Below are positions 22,306-30,436 of a DNA stretch of 42,136 nt, in pieces. The stretch's first letter is position 1. Every line of letters starts with the position of its first letter. Under the pieces are notes generated by a model. That model worked only from the letters and a program-made list of their open reading frames with translations, did not search any database and was not told where the DNA came from. This DNA comes from Candidatus Omnitrophota bacterium (GTDB taxonomy: Bacteria; Omnitrophota; Gorgyraeia; 2-01-FULL-45-10): NCBI GenBank assembly GCA_026387155.1, contig JAPLMF010000027.1:18317-60452 (forward strand). The letters run 5' to 3'. The position numbers and the translations under genes are program-made.

Positions 22306-23949
22306 TCAAAAACTGTCTAAAGCTGCAAGCCTGACCATTTTTTCCAAGGCCGGTATTACCTTCTCAATCCCTATACGCACCATTTCCCTCGCCCTATCTT
22401 GCGAATCCGCAATAGCATAATTCCTGAACTCCGGTGCATTACCGGATGGCCTGAGATGCGATATCTCACCATTATTAAAAAATATTCTTATGCCGTCTGT
22501 ATAATTTACATTTTCAACTTTTCCAAAACCATCATCGCCTGAAAATACTCCTTCTATTCTCTTTTTAATAATTTTGAACTCTTCTGCATCATCCAAATCT
22601 TTAGGGGTTAAATAATTGATTATAGCCTTGCCCGTTTTCACAGGAAATTCTTTTTTCCTATCTGCATGTGTGAATCTTGAAGGGAGTGTTTTTAAAAATT
22701 GCGAAATATTATCCCCGCTTTTTACAATCAAATGTATAACACTTAAAAGTGGAAGTACCGCATCTCTGGTAGGTAAAGCCTTAAGGGTTTTATCTCCAAT
22801 CGTAAGATCGGTTCCTGTTAAAAAACCACCATTCGATTCCCATGAAAACACATTCCATCCAACTGAGTGTCTACTGATGGAATCATTCATTGCGGCAATA
22901 ACAAAAGGGGAGCCGATCTTCGTCTGGGTCAATTCTATACCTTTGTCTTTACAAATCTTCATAATAGAATCATTTGCACTAACAGGAACACACACGGCAT
23001 CTACCTTTATATTTAAATTTTGCAAACCCAATATAGCAAGTAATCCTAAAATATCACCGGATATATATTTTACAAAATCGGTCGGTTTGCCTTCTTCATA
23101 TTCCCTGTAAACCAGAAGCGGCCTATCCGAATCGCCGTCTAATGTTATCCCGATATCGAGATCATTATCCACGAGAACCTTCTTAAAGAGTAATAAAGTT
23201 TTATCAGAAACACTTTCAGTATCAACCGGAACAAACTCATCACTTCTTAAAGGTTCATTGTCTATCTTAATGTCAGGCGCAAAAACTTTAGCGCCTAAAC
23301 TTTCAAAAATGTCTTTTATGATGTCCCTGCCCACTGCGGAATGTTGATACAGAAATATCTTTGTCCCTTCAGGAAAAAATTCATTGCCGAACGCGTTTCT
23401 GTATCTATCTATATATAACTCTCCGGACTTGCCCGTATAACATTCAGCTTTTAAGAGCTCATTAAATTTAGACTCAAGCGTTGTTTTAAAGGCTCCATTT
23501 TTATCAAAAATTGAATATCTTGCGCAAGTAGAATAAACTTTTGCCCTAACTTTCATTACATTTTCCAGAATACCCGGCTCATCTAATTTCAATATCTCTC
23601 CTGAACGCTTTGTAAACTTTATACCATTCCTATCCGCCGGTATATGACTACCTGTAACCATAATACTGGCCATATTACTTTGCATTGCATAATAAGCTAA
23701 AGCAGGACTGGGCACCTGCCCTTCGTCGTTTACTATACCGCCCATATCGCAAATAGCAGCTGCAACAGCCCTCTTTATCCTATATGTGCTGGGCCTTCTA
23801 TCTCCGCCTAAAGCTACATTATTACCTTTTTTAAATTCTCCGGCATTTGCAAGATATGCGATAAACCCCCTTGCATTAACATAGCATTCCATATCGGTCA
23901 TATTTTCGACCGTGTCTCTTAATCCGCTTGTACCGAATTTTAATTCCAT
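22306..23949 (-). CDS. Alpha-D-phosphohexomutase (phosphoglucomutase/phosphomannomutase)
   Basis: The enzyme interconverts hexose-1- and hexose-6-phosphates in the cytoplasm. The 547-residue product shows FGTSGLRDTVENMTD at the start, the phosphoserine loop TGSHIPADRNGIKF (Ser101), the metal-binding TLDGDSDRPLLV (Asp271, Asp273, Asp275), the sugar-binding loop FSWESNGGFLTGTD and the phosphate-binding RPSGNAPEFRNYA. Length and motifs fit a PGM/PMM; specificity is not readable. In this locus it could convert both Glc-1-P (from GH94) and Man-1-P (from GH130). Its DNA is visibly more AT-rich than the hydrolase genes on the left, which may reflect separate acquisition. Confidence 0.92.
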   Translation of the reverse strand: MELKFGTSGLRDTVENMTDMECYVNARGFIAYLANAGEFKKGNNVALGGDRRPSTYRIKRAVAAAICDMGGIVNDEGQVPSPALAYYAMQSNMASIMVTGSHIPADRNGIKFTKRSGEILKLDEPGILENVMKVRAKVYSTCARYSIFDKNGAFKTTLESKFNELLKAECYTGKSGELYIDRYRNAFGNEFFPEGTKIFLYQHSAVGRDIIKDIFESLGAKVFAPDIKIDNEPLRSDEFVPVDTESVSDKTLLLFKKVLVDNDLDIGITLDGDSDRPLLVYREYEEGKPTDFVKYISGDILGLLAILGLQNLNIKVDAVCVPVSANDSIMKICKDKGIELTQTKIGSPFVIAAMNDSISRHSVGWNVFSWESNGGFLTGTDLTIGDKTLKALPTRDAVLPLLSVIHLIVKSGDNISQFLKTLPSRFTHADRKKEFPVKTGKAIINYLTPKDLDDAEEFKIIKKRIEGVFSGDDGFGKVENVNYTDGIRIFFNNGEISHLRPSGNAPEFRNYAIADSQDRAREMVRIGIEKVIPALEKMVRLAALDSF

Positions 23950-23975
23950 CTGGCATCCTTTTCAAATATCAAGAT

Positions 23976-23984
23976 ATTATATCA
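23976..23984 (-). promoter_or_regulatory. Extended -10 promoter element for the phosphohexomutase operon
   Basis: On the minus strand TGATATAAT gives a perfect -10 hexamer with the TGn extension, 26 nt before the ATG. No convincing -35 is seen, which an extended -10 can tolerate. The 120-bp gap 23950-24070 is a divergent promoter region, also serving the kinase gene on the plus strand. Confidence 0.55.
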
Positions 23985-24032
23985 GAATTGACTGAAAAAA
24001 ACTATATACTGTGAAGCCTGAAAAGGAGTAAG

Positions 24033-24110
24033 ATGATAGTGATTAATTTCCCTATAGGAGAATTTTATCGGTGGATATTAAAAGCGTATTATCAAAAAAT
24101 CTTGGCATAA
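24033..24110 (+). CDS. Small ORF (25 codons) overlapping the kinase start; possible leader peptide
   Basis: An ATG preceded by a strong ribosome-binding site (AAAAGGAG, 4-nt spacer) opens a 25-codon frame, MIVINFPIGEFYRWILKAYY and onward, ending at TAA 24108-24110. It overlaps the first 13 codons of the kinase gene in another reading frame, and the kinase's own ribosome-binding site lies inside it. It resembles nothing known to me. It may be a translated leader controlling the kinase, or simply a chance ORF. Confidence 0.35.
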   Translation: MIVINFPIGEFYRWILKAYYQKILA

Positions 24111-25375
24111 CGAAGCTTACGCCGGCCTCTTTAAAAGAAGCCTTAGCGCATCATTATAATCACCTGCCTGATGACGAAAAGAGGCGTATAAATCGTGAAA
24201 TCGCCCATTATGTAATAAAAGCCATGGGGCTTCCGCAAGATAAGAAAAGATACGAAGCTACCGCAAAAACAGGATCCTTATCGGACACTCGCGTACTGGG
24301 AATAAATTACTTCGGTCCTCTTGATGTTACTATCCAGTGGAAGACCGAAACGGACGGCACTCTCACGCTGGCAGGATACCGTACGGATTCGGGAGGAGAT
24401 CAGATCAACGTATCGAAGGTATTCAGCGCTTTTCACGAAAATATCGCGCTGGTGGCGTGGACAGGAAAAGCGGGCGGAGAGATCACCGATGTTTGGGAAA
24501 GAAATTTCCTGAATTCAAGAATAATTCCAACACTGATCCGCGACACCGAAGAAGATGAACGGGCAGCGATTTATAATATAATTGACGGCGATACGCTTCC
24601 CGGAATGTTCGGGTGGGCAAATGAACTGTCAGGTGAAACAGTAGAGAATATCAACCAGGAAGCCTTGACGATGCTTAACCGGATGCTTAAAGGAGGATCG
24701 GATAATATCTGGATGACCCTTTCGGCGGGAGGACCTATAAGATATAACAGGCGCCTTGCCTATTACGCTTCACTTATAAAAGAGGTAAAGAAGAAATATC
24801 GGGACGATGTGAAATTACTGATCGATTTCAAGTTCATGTCCGGCCCTGCGGAGACCATGTCGGTTCTGGATATTCATAGAGAAACGCCTCAGGATATAAT
24901 TAAACCTAATCTGGAAGAATTTATACAGATCCTGACCTTGAGCGGTTTGGCAGAAAAAGGCGCTCTTGATAAAAATGCAATTACCGAAAAAGTCGTTAAA
25001 GCATACGCAATAAAATTGAGGAACAAATATAATCTTCTGGGAGTGCTTGTTTCAATGGATAAATCCGGATTGGTTCTCGTTATGAAAGATAGGATCATTA
25101 AGGAAAAAGGTATCAGTATAATACAGGCATGTCCTACAGGCGCGGGAGATTCACTTAAAGCGGGCCTTCTTTACGCGCTTTCCAACGGAAAGTCATTTGA
25201 GGAAGCTGTACATACCGGAAATCTTTTTGGGGCTTCAACGGCTTCTATGGAAGGCTCTCAAACTGTCACTCCGGATAGTCTTGCCAAGATAGAGACTTTA
25301 GCGCGCATACAAAATGTAGTGCCGGAAATAGAAATGCCGATGTCTCTCGGCACCGGCATTTCTTCAGAACAATAA
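24071..25375 (+). CDS. PfkB-family sugar kinase (FruK/LacC-like) with N-terminal extension
   Basis: This is the only plus-strand gene in the window. The 434-residue product starts at GTG after AGGAG (10-nt spacing), and an in-frame TAA at 24044 excludes earlier starts. The first 85 or so residues are a helical extension of unknown role. Then comes a PfkB fold: YRTDSGGDQINVSKVF (compare GGKGINVSRVL of 1-phosphofructokinase/tagatose-6-phosphate kinase), IIKPNLEEF, and the signature CPTGAGDSLKAGLLYA with the catalytic Asp. It probably phosphorylates a sugar or sugar phosphate such as fructose-1- or tagatose-6-phosphate. The usual length of this family is about 310, so the extension is notable. 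It is convergent with the transporter gene on the right. Confidence 0.85.
   Translation: MDIKSVLSKNLGITKLTPASLKEALAHHYNHLPDDEKRRINREIAHYVIKAMGLPQDKKRYEATAKTGSLSDTRVLGINYFGPLDVTIQWKTETDGTLTLAGYRTDSGGDQINVSKVFSAFHENIALVAWTGKAGGEITDVWERNFLNSRIIPTLIRDTEEDERAAIYNIIDGDTLPGMFGWANELSGETVENINQEALTMLNRMLKGGSDNIWMTLSAGGPIRYNRRLAYYASLIKEVKKKYRDDVKLLIDFKFMSGPAETMSVLDIHRETPQDIIKPNLEEFIQILTLSGLAEKGALDKNAITEKVVKAYAIKLRNKYNLLGVLVSMDKSGLVLVMKDRIIKEKGISIIQACPTGAGDSLKAGLLYALSNGKSFEEAVHTGNLFGASTASMEGSQTVTPDSLAKIETLARIQNVVPEIEMPMSLGTGISSEQ
25331..25362. terminator. Stem-loop at the convergent gene ends
   Basis: The arm gaaatgccg pairs perfectly with cggcatttc (9 bp). It overlaps the last codons of the kinase gene, 18 nt before the stop of the convergent symporter gene. 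No T-run is present, so its role as a bidirectional terminator is a suggestion. Confidence 0.4.
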
Positions 25376-25380
25376 ATTAC

Positions 25381-26835
25381 TTACACCGTACCTCTACGGT
25401 CTTCGAGGCTATCGCGGATATCCTCGGATTTTTGTCTTGTTAGCGGCACACGCATAACGAAAATAATAGCGACGACGAGACCCACGACCGGAAGAGATGC
25501 AAGGCTTGCGCGGATCCAGAATATAGTCTGAGGCGCCTGCACATTAACTTTCCAGGTAAAACCAGACCATGTCAAAATAAGGCCGGAAAAATAATACCCG
25601 AGTGAATTCCCCAGTTTAAGGATATAGGAACCGCAGGCCGTAAAAGAACCTTCCCTTCTTCTACCGGTATTCAGTTCATCGTAGTCCATAATGTCGGCGC
25701 CGATGGCGCTATGCAGCATCCAGAGACTAGCCGCGGCCATTCCCATCAAACCTGACGAGATCGTCTGCAGCCATTTGATCGCCGGCGTATATAAAAACCA
25801 GGAGCCGCCGTAACCGCATATGCCTATGACGCAGGCCACCACTGCCGCCTCGCGGTTGCCGATACGATCCGCCAAGAACTTATGCAATGGTACGCCTATA
25901 AGGCCGCCCACCATAAAAGCCACACCCATCCAAAACTGCCAATTATCTCCCGAAATTCTGTTGCCGCCGGCTACATAAAAGACCGTGGCGTAGTAACCAA
26001 GCGAGCCCACCATACTCGTGCCCATGGTAAAAGCACCGCCCATGACCATCATCTGACGGAATGGCTTACACTTAAGCGTCTCACCCAGGGAACTAAGAAT
26101 AGAGACCTTCTCTTTAACCTTTACCACTACTGTCTCATAGTAGCGCTCTTTAACTCTGAAGAAAATAATTATGGAAAAAATAGCCATTACTACGCCCAAT
26201 ATTGCTGTGTACATCCGCATTCCCAGGAGGGTATTCTTTTGCGCTGTTCCCGGAATTAGAAACCAGGCAAGGTTAGTGAACCGCAAAGCGTAAAAATTAC
26301 CCAATTCCGAAACCTTCTGGGTCATACTGCGATAGGACATTATGGAGGTCCGCTCATGATAATCAGGCGACATTTCCGCGCCAAGACTATAGTAAGGTAC
26401 GGTAAAGGCACTGACTATAGGATAATAAAGCATGGTGGAACCGATCATGTACCAAAAGACCGCGGAGACGCCGAGAAATTTTGCATCCGCCCAGGACGGC
26501 GACACCAAAAACAGTATCGGTAGGCAGAGTCCGCTAAAAATACCGGCTATCAAAATAAAAGGACGGCGACGACCCCATTTAGTACGTAAATTATCGGACA
26601 GCCACCCCACAATAGGATCAATAAGCGCATCCCATACCCGGATCAACGTAAGCGCCAAACCTACCAGCCACGGTTCAACACCCAAATACATGTTGAAGAC
26701 CGCAAAAGCAACAGCCGGGTACAACCAGAGGCCCCACATATCGACTGCCGTGCCAAGACTATAAGCCATCTTGGTGCCCCTCGGAACACGATCTCGCGGC
26801 GCTTTCCTTCTTTCAACAAATTTAGGTTCTTCCAT
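25381..26835 (-). CDS. GPH-family sugar:cation symporter (MFS, MelB-like)
   Basis: The 484-residue product has about 12 hydrophobic helices and the GPH/MelB hallmarks: KMAYSLGTAVDMWGLWLYPAV at the start, the RVWDALIDPIVGWLSDNLRTKWGRRRPFILIAG loop between helices 2 and 3, and YYSLGAEMSPDYHERTSIMSYR. These transporters import glycosides or oligosaccharides with sodium or protons across the inner membrane. It is the last gene of the HAD-GH130-symporter operon, so beta-mannosides for the GH130 phosphorylase are the likely cargo. AGGAGAAAACGTA precedes the ATG. The substrate is inferred from context only. Confidence 0.9.
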   Translation of the reverse strand: MEEPKFVERRKAPRDRVPRGTKMAYSLGTAVDMWGLWLYPAVAFAVFNMYLGVEPWLVGLALTLIRVWDALIDPIVGWLSDNLRTKWGRRRPFILIAGIFSGLCLPILFLVSPSWADAKFLGVSAVFWYMIGSTMLYYPIVSAFTVPYYSLGAEMSPDYHERTSIMSYRSMTQKVSELGNFYALRFTNLAWFLIPGTAQKNTLLGMRMYTAILGVVMAIFSIIIFFRVKERYYETVVVKVKEKVSILSSLGETLKCKPFRQMMVMGGAFTMGTSMVGSLGYYATVFYVAGGNRISGDNWQFWMGVAFMVGGLIGVPLHKFLADRIGNREAAVVACVIGICGYGGSWFLYTPAIKWLQTISSGLMGMAAASLWMLHSAIGADIMDYDELNTGRRREGSFTACGSYILKLGNSLGYYFSGLILTWSGFTWKVNVQAPQTIFWIRASLASLPVVGLVVAIIFVMRVPLTRQKSEDIRDSLEDRRGTV

Positions 26836-26871
26836 TACGTTTTCTCCTATTTCCTTTTTTGAACATTGCTC

Positions 26872-27813
26872 TTAGCGATTATAACATGCATCGATAAGAC
26901 GCTTTAAGCTTGTAGTAGCCACGCATTGAACCGTATCAGCACCGCCGTAATAAATTTTAATTTCGCCGTTATCTTCTGCCACGGCGCCACAGGTAAAGAC
27001 CACGCTGGGAGTCTGTCCCACAAGTTCGTATTGCTCCTCGGGGATCAGGATCGCGTCTGCAGACATAGCCTTGACTTTTGCCGGATTCTTCAGGTCCAAA
27101 AGACAAACACCTAATTGATAAACAAAATGCGATCTGCACTGAGTACGCACTCCGTGAAAAATAGTCAACCATCCCTCGGGTGTTTTAATAGGAACGGCTC
27201 CCGGCCCAATCTTTGTCCAGGCCCAGCGGATCCCCTCCCAGTTCCTAAATACACATTCACTCTTTCCCCAAAAGATCAGATCGGGAGAATAAGACACCCA
27301 AATATCCCCTGTATCGGATCCGGTATTGGGACGATCAAGGCGCGTATACAATCCGTTGATCTTCTCCGGGAAAAGCACTCCGTTGCGGTTATCTGTTTCA
27401 GAAATAAACCCCGCCCATTGAAATTTCTTAAAGTCCTTTGTCTTCACCAGGCTCAGCCGGCAGGTGTGGCCGCTATGCGCGGCGTGGACCATATAATATA
27501 TATCTCCGAGCTTTGTAACGCGCGGATCATAATACATACCGTCTGAATACTTCTTAAACTCCGGATCATCGTGGGGCATATCCAACGGCTTTGACCGAGG
27601 GTTAAAATGATAACCGTCCGCGCTTTCCGCGATCCAAAAACGGTCAACCAGAGCGGAATTCTCCACCCGGCAAATCATAATATAAGTTTTATTGTATTTC
27701 ACGATGCCGGAATTAAAAACATTTTTAATATCAGCCTCGGCGGGAAAATCCTTACCTGTCAAGATAGGATTTCCCTCATACCGCTTGCATATAGGATACT
27801 TCTTTGTTTTCAT
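26872..27813 (-). CDS. GH130 beta-mannoside phosphorylase
   Basis: GH130 enzymes phosphorolyse beta-mannosides and release alpha-mannose-1-phosphate in the cytoplasm. The 313-residue five-bladed propeller protein shows YEGNPILTGKDFPAE, NSGIVKYNKTYIMICRVEN, YYDPRVTKLGDIYYM (Asp96 in the position of the catalytic proton donor), LFPEKINGLYTRLDRPN and WLTIFHGVR, which are family signatures. Length and motifs are nearer to the mannooligosaccharide-type subfamilies than to the longer mannosylglucose phosphorylases, but I cannot fix the subfamily. It lies between the HAD phosphatase gene and the sugar symporter gene. Its product can be handled by the phosphohexomutase encoded at 22.3 kb. Confidence 0.92.
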   Translation of the reverse strand: MKTKKYPICKRYEGNPILTGKDFPAEADIKNVFNSGIVKYNKTYIMICRVENSALVDRFWIAESADGYHFNPRSKPLDMPHDDPEFKKYSDGMYYDPRVTKLGDIYYMVHAAHSGHTCRLSLVKTKDFKKFQWAGFISETDNRNGVLFPEKINGLYTRLDRPNTGSDTGDIWVSYSPDLIFWGKSECVFRNWEGIRWAWTKIGPGAVPIKTPEGWLTIFHGVRTQCRSHFVYQLGVCLLDLKNPAKVKAMSADAILIPEEQYELVGQTPSVVFTCGAVAEDNGEIKIYYGGADTVQCVATTSLKRLIDACYNR

Positions 27814-27846
27814 ATCTAATTTCCTCTCTTTTTAGGACTCTTTTTA

Positions 27847-28626
27847 TTATGCAATATCTAACCACTCTGTATCAGCTCTATTCCATTCTAAAATTGGATG
27901 CCCTCTACCTTCAAAGTATGCCCGGACTTTTTCTTGATCGTATTTTAACAGGTCTTCAAGAATAGGCACTAGGATGGAAAGAACATTATCGGATATTACG
28001 CTTCTTCGACAGATATGTCCCATATAAGGTGACGGAGAAACGGTTATTGGATAACCATTGTAGGACATGATATGTAACATCACATGAACATCGCTTGAAC
28101 CATCTCCTACATATATTATGGCATCCCTGGGAACATTCTCTTTTTCCTTTAACATATCGAGGGTGGCTACTTTCGCATGCCCGGCATTAGTTCTTTCAAC
28201 ATCCTGGACGATGCCATTTTTATAAACAAAAGTTGTGCCGTAGACGTTGTCGGCAGGTAAGATGTGTTCTACTGCTTTCTCAACACACTCTTTAGGCGCC
28301 GCGGATACTATATACGTGCTGAAACGGCAATTATCAATTCCTTCAGCCAGGATCTTCATTAGTTCGGGGACCCCTTTCTTGAGCTGAATCTCTTTTCCTA
28401 CTTCATAAAGAAGGTCTTTAGATACTTTCCCGATATAATCAGGGTCCCGAACTATCAAATGCGCGAGCTCTCCACCGAGCTGTACGATGTTTCTGCGTTT
28501 TATATCTTCTATCTTCCGGTCGAACGCTTGAGCGGATATTCCCAGCTTTGCGCTTAGTATATTTCCTACATCTCCTACAGAGAGTGTCTTGTCAAAATCA
28601 GAAGCAAAGATAATTTTTTTCTTCAT
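27847..28626 (-). CDS. HAD-superfamily phosphatase (SerB/MtnX-like)
   Basis: The 259-residue product has the HAD motifs: nucleophile and acid Asp10/Asp12 in FASDFDKTLSVGD, motif II in YIVSAAPKE (Ser), and motif IV in IIYVGDGSSDVHVM. The inserted helical cap between motifs I and II puts it in the phosphoserine phosphatase-like type I group. It probably dephosphorylates a small metabolite such as a sugar phosphate, but the substrate is not readable. It is the first gene of the operon after a strong promoter and is followed by GH130 and the symporter, so a sugar phosphate from this pathway is a reasonable guess. Confidence 0.85.
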   Translation of the reverse strand: MKKKIIFASDFDKTLSVGDVGNILSAKLGISAQAFDRKIEDIKRRNIVQLGGELAHLIVRDPDYIGKVSKDLLYEVGKEIQLKKGVPELMKILAEGIDNCRFSTYIVSAAPKECVEKAVEHILPADNVYGTTFVYKNGIVQDVERTNAGHAKVATLDMLKEKENVPRDAIIYVGDGSSDVHVMLHIMSYNGYPITVSPSPYMGHICRRSVISDNVLSILVPILEDLLKYDQEKVRAYFEGRGHPILEWNRADTEWLDIA

Positions 28627-28668
28627 TTTTAACGCACGCCTTCTTCCTTAAAATGTAAATGTTTTGGA

Positions 28669-28697
28669 AGTATAACACTTTCAGAACTGCTTGTCAA
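28669..28697 (-). promoter_or_regulatory. Sigma70-type promoter of the HAD-GH130-symporter operon
   Basis: On the minus strand TTGACA (28692-28697) and TATACT (28669-28674) are separated by exactly 17 bp. The ATG of the HAD gene lies 42 nt after the -10 element. Confidence 0.85.
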
Positions 28698-28716
28698 TAA
28701 AGGGGTTCGAAGCTTA

Positions 28717-29628
28717 CTAATACTCAACCTTCGTCTTTACAAACTTTATGTTGATTATCGTTATTATAAATACCACCGCGAATACGATATAACCCAATGC
28801 GGAGGCGTACCCCATCTGGAACTTCCTGAATCCCATGTCGTACAGATATGCTACAACGGTCAATGCTGAATCGAGCACGCCGCCTATGCCGAACTCGCTC
28901 TCCGTCATTATGTATATGCGCTCGAATACCTGGAACGACGCTATGAAGCTCATTATGACGACGAATACCATCGTAGGTTTTAAGAGCGGCAGTGTTATGT
29001 GCCTGAACTTCTCCCACCGGCTGGCGCCGTCAATATCCGCCGCCTCGTAAACGGTATTGGGTATCGTCTGGAGTCCCGCCAGGAAGAGTATCATGTTGTA
29101 GCCAATACCTGCCCATATCGACATTATCATGATGGCGGGCAGCGTCCATACCGGACTCATCAGCCAGTCTATGGGCTTAAAGCCCGCTAGCATGAGACAA
29201 TGGTTTATAAGGCCGTACTTCTCGCCTGCGAACATCCACTTCCATATCACGGATAGCGCTATTACCGAGGTGACGGTCGGGATGAAGTATATTGTGCAGA
29301 AGAAGTTCTTAAACTTTATCTTCTGGTTGACCGCCATAGCCAGAAGAAGCGAGAGTATGACCCCCGGAGGTATTACACCGACCGTATAGAAGATCGTATT
29401 ACGTATCGACTTCCAGAATCTTGGGTCATTGAATAATATAGTCCTATAATTATCGAGGCCGATCCATTTCGGCGAGTGTATGCCGTTATATTCGGTGAAC
29501 GACCAGTAGAAAGAAGCGACGAGCGGCCCCAGGACGAACACCGCAAAGAGGAGGACCACCGGCGCAATAAAAATGAACGACCACTTCTGTTCGTTCATTT
29601 TTGCTAAGAAGCTGCCTCTTTTTATCAT
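28717..29628 (-). CDS. Sugar ABC transporter permease (MalF/family 1 type)
   Basis: The 303-residue inner-membrane subunit has six predicted helices, beginning WSFIFIAPVVLLFAVFVLGP, the family-1 motif SFYWSFTEYNG, and the EAA loop VYEAADIDGASRWEKFRHITLPLLKP. It should pair with the MalG-type permease at 21438-22301 and the binding lipoprotein at 8698-9933. It is the last gene of an operon with the isomerase and the two oxidoreductases, an arrangement often seen when the imported compound is a modified sugar or polyol. No ATPase gene accompanies it, so a shared ATPase (MsmK-like) elsewhere is likely. Confidence 0.93.
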   Translation of the reverse strand: MIKRGSFLAKMNEQKWSFIFIAPVVLLFAVFVLGPLVASFYWSFTEYNGIHSPKWIGLDNYRTILFNDPRFWKSIRNTIFYTVGVIPPGVILSLLLAMAVNQKIKFKNFFCTIYFIPTVTSVIALSVIWKWMFAGEKYGLINHCLMLAGFKPIDWLMSPVWTLPAIMIMSIWAGIGYNMILFLAGLQTIPNTVYEAADIDGASRWEKFRHITLPLLKPTMVFVVIMSFIASFQVFERIYIMTESEFGIGGVLDSALTVVAYLYDMGFRKFQMGYASALGYIVFAVVFIITIINIKFVKTKVEY

Positions 29629-29641
29629 ATCTTCCTATACG

Positions 29642-30436
29642 CTAAAACGTTCCGTACTTCGCCATGTACCTTCTTATCATCTCGAACGACTTTGGTACGT
29701 ATTCCAGCTCTTCCTCTTTGCCTTCGTACTCTACGTTAAAGAAGCCGCGATAGTTGGCTTTCTTAAGTATCGCGAATATCTTGTCATAGTCAAACTCGAG
29801 TTCCCTGCAATCGGGAGAGAGTTTGTGGATCTTGGCGTGCATGTGGGTCGCATAAGGGATCGACTTCTCAAGCGCCGCGTACGGATCGGGATCGTGATAG
29901 TTGCCGGAGTCAAGATTAAGCTTCACCCACGGTGAACCCACGTCTTTTAAGAGTTTCAGCGTCTCTACCGATGTCGGGAGATATCCGCCGCTGTTGTGAG
30001 ATTCGACGGCGAGAGTGACACCTTTCTTCGCGGCGTATACCGCGCACTGGCTTATGCTCTTTACGACCTTAGGCCAAAGTTCGGCGTGCCTCTCTTTAGG
30101 CGCCCATCCGGCGAATATGCGGAGGTTTGGGGAGCCTAAAAGATATGCGGTGTCCGTCCAGCTGTTTATCTTGGCTACCTCGGCCTTCTCATCAACATCT
30201 TTATCTTTGCCGAAACTGTTGCCCGGTGAAACGGCCGATATCGTTATGCAGAGGTCCGTCGCAAGCTTCTTTATCTTCAAGAGGTAATCCGGCTCCTGGC
30301 TCTTTAAATGGATATCGATTATATCCACCCCGCCTATTTTGAGATCGTTGGCGCACACATAAAGAAGCTTCTCCATATCCATCTTGCCGGATGCGAAAGT
30401 CCTGTTATACGACCAGGTGCAGAGTCCTAATTTCAT
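29642..30436 (-). CDS. Sugar phosphate isomerase/epimerase (xylose-isomerase-like TIM barrel)
   Basis: The start MKLGLCTWSYNR at 30436 was preferred over the track's ATG at 30451. It begins at the first barrel strand as usual, overlaps the upstream stop as ATGA, and has GAAGG a few bases before it. The earlier ATG (preceded by AAAGGAA) remains possible. The 264-residue product shows metal-site segments AVESHNSGGY, LNLDSGNYHDPD and FFNVEYEGKEE of the AP-endonuclease-2 superfamily. Such enzymes isomerise or epimerise keto/aldo sugars, often next to Gfo/Idh/MocA dehydrogenases as here. The substrate cannot be told. Confidence 0.87.
   Translation of the reverse strand: MKLGLCTWSYNRTFASGKMDMEKLLYVCANDLKIGGVDIIDIHLKSQEPDYLLKIKKLATDLCITISAVSPGNSFGKDKDVDEKAEVAKINSWTDTAYLLGSPNLRIFAGWAPKERHAELWPKVVKSISQCAVYAAKKGVTLAVESHNSGGYLPTSVETLKLLKDVGSPWVKLNLDSGNYHDPDPYAALEKSIPYATHMHAKIHKLSPDCRELEFDYDKIFAILKKANYRGFFNVEYEGKEEELEYVPKSFEMIRRYMAKYGTF

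Noticed and set aside
23986-24010. TTGACT and TATACT as a plus-strand promoter for the kinase
   Set aside because: The spacer is only 11 bp, too short for a sigma70 promoter; the -10 alone might still be used.
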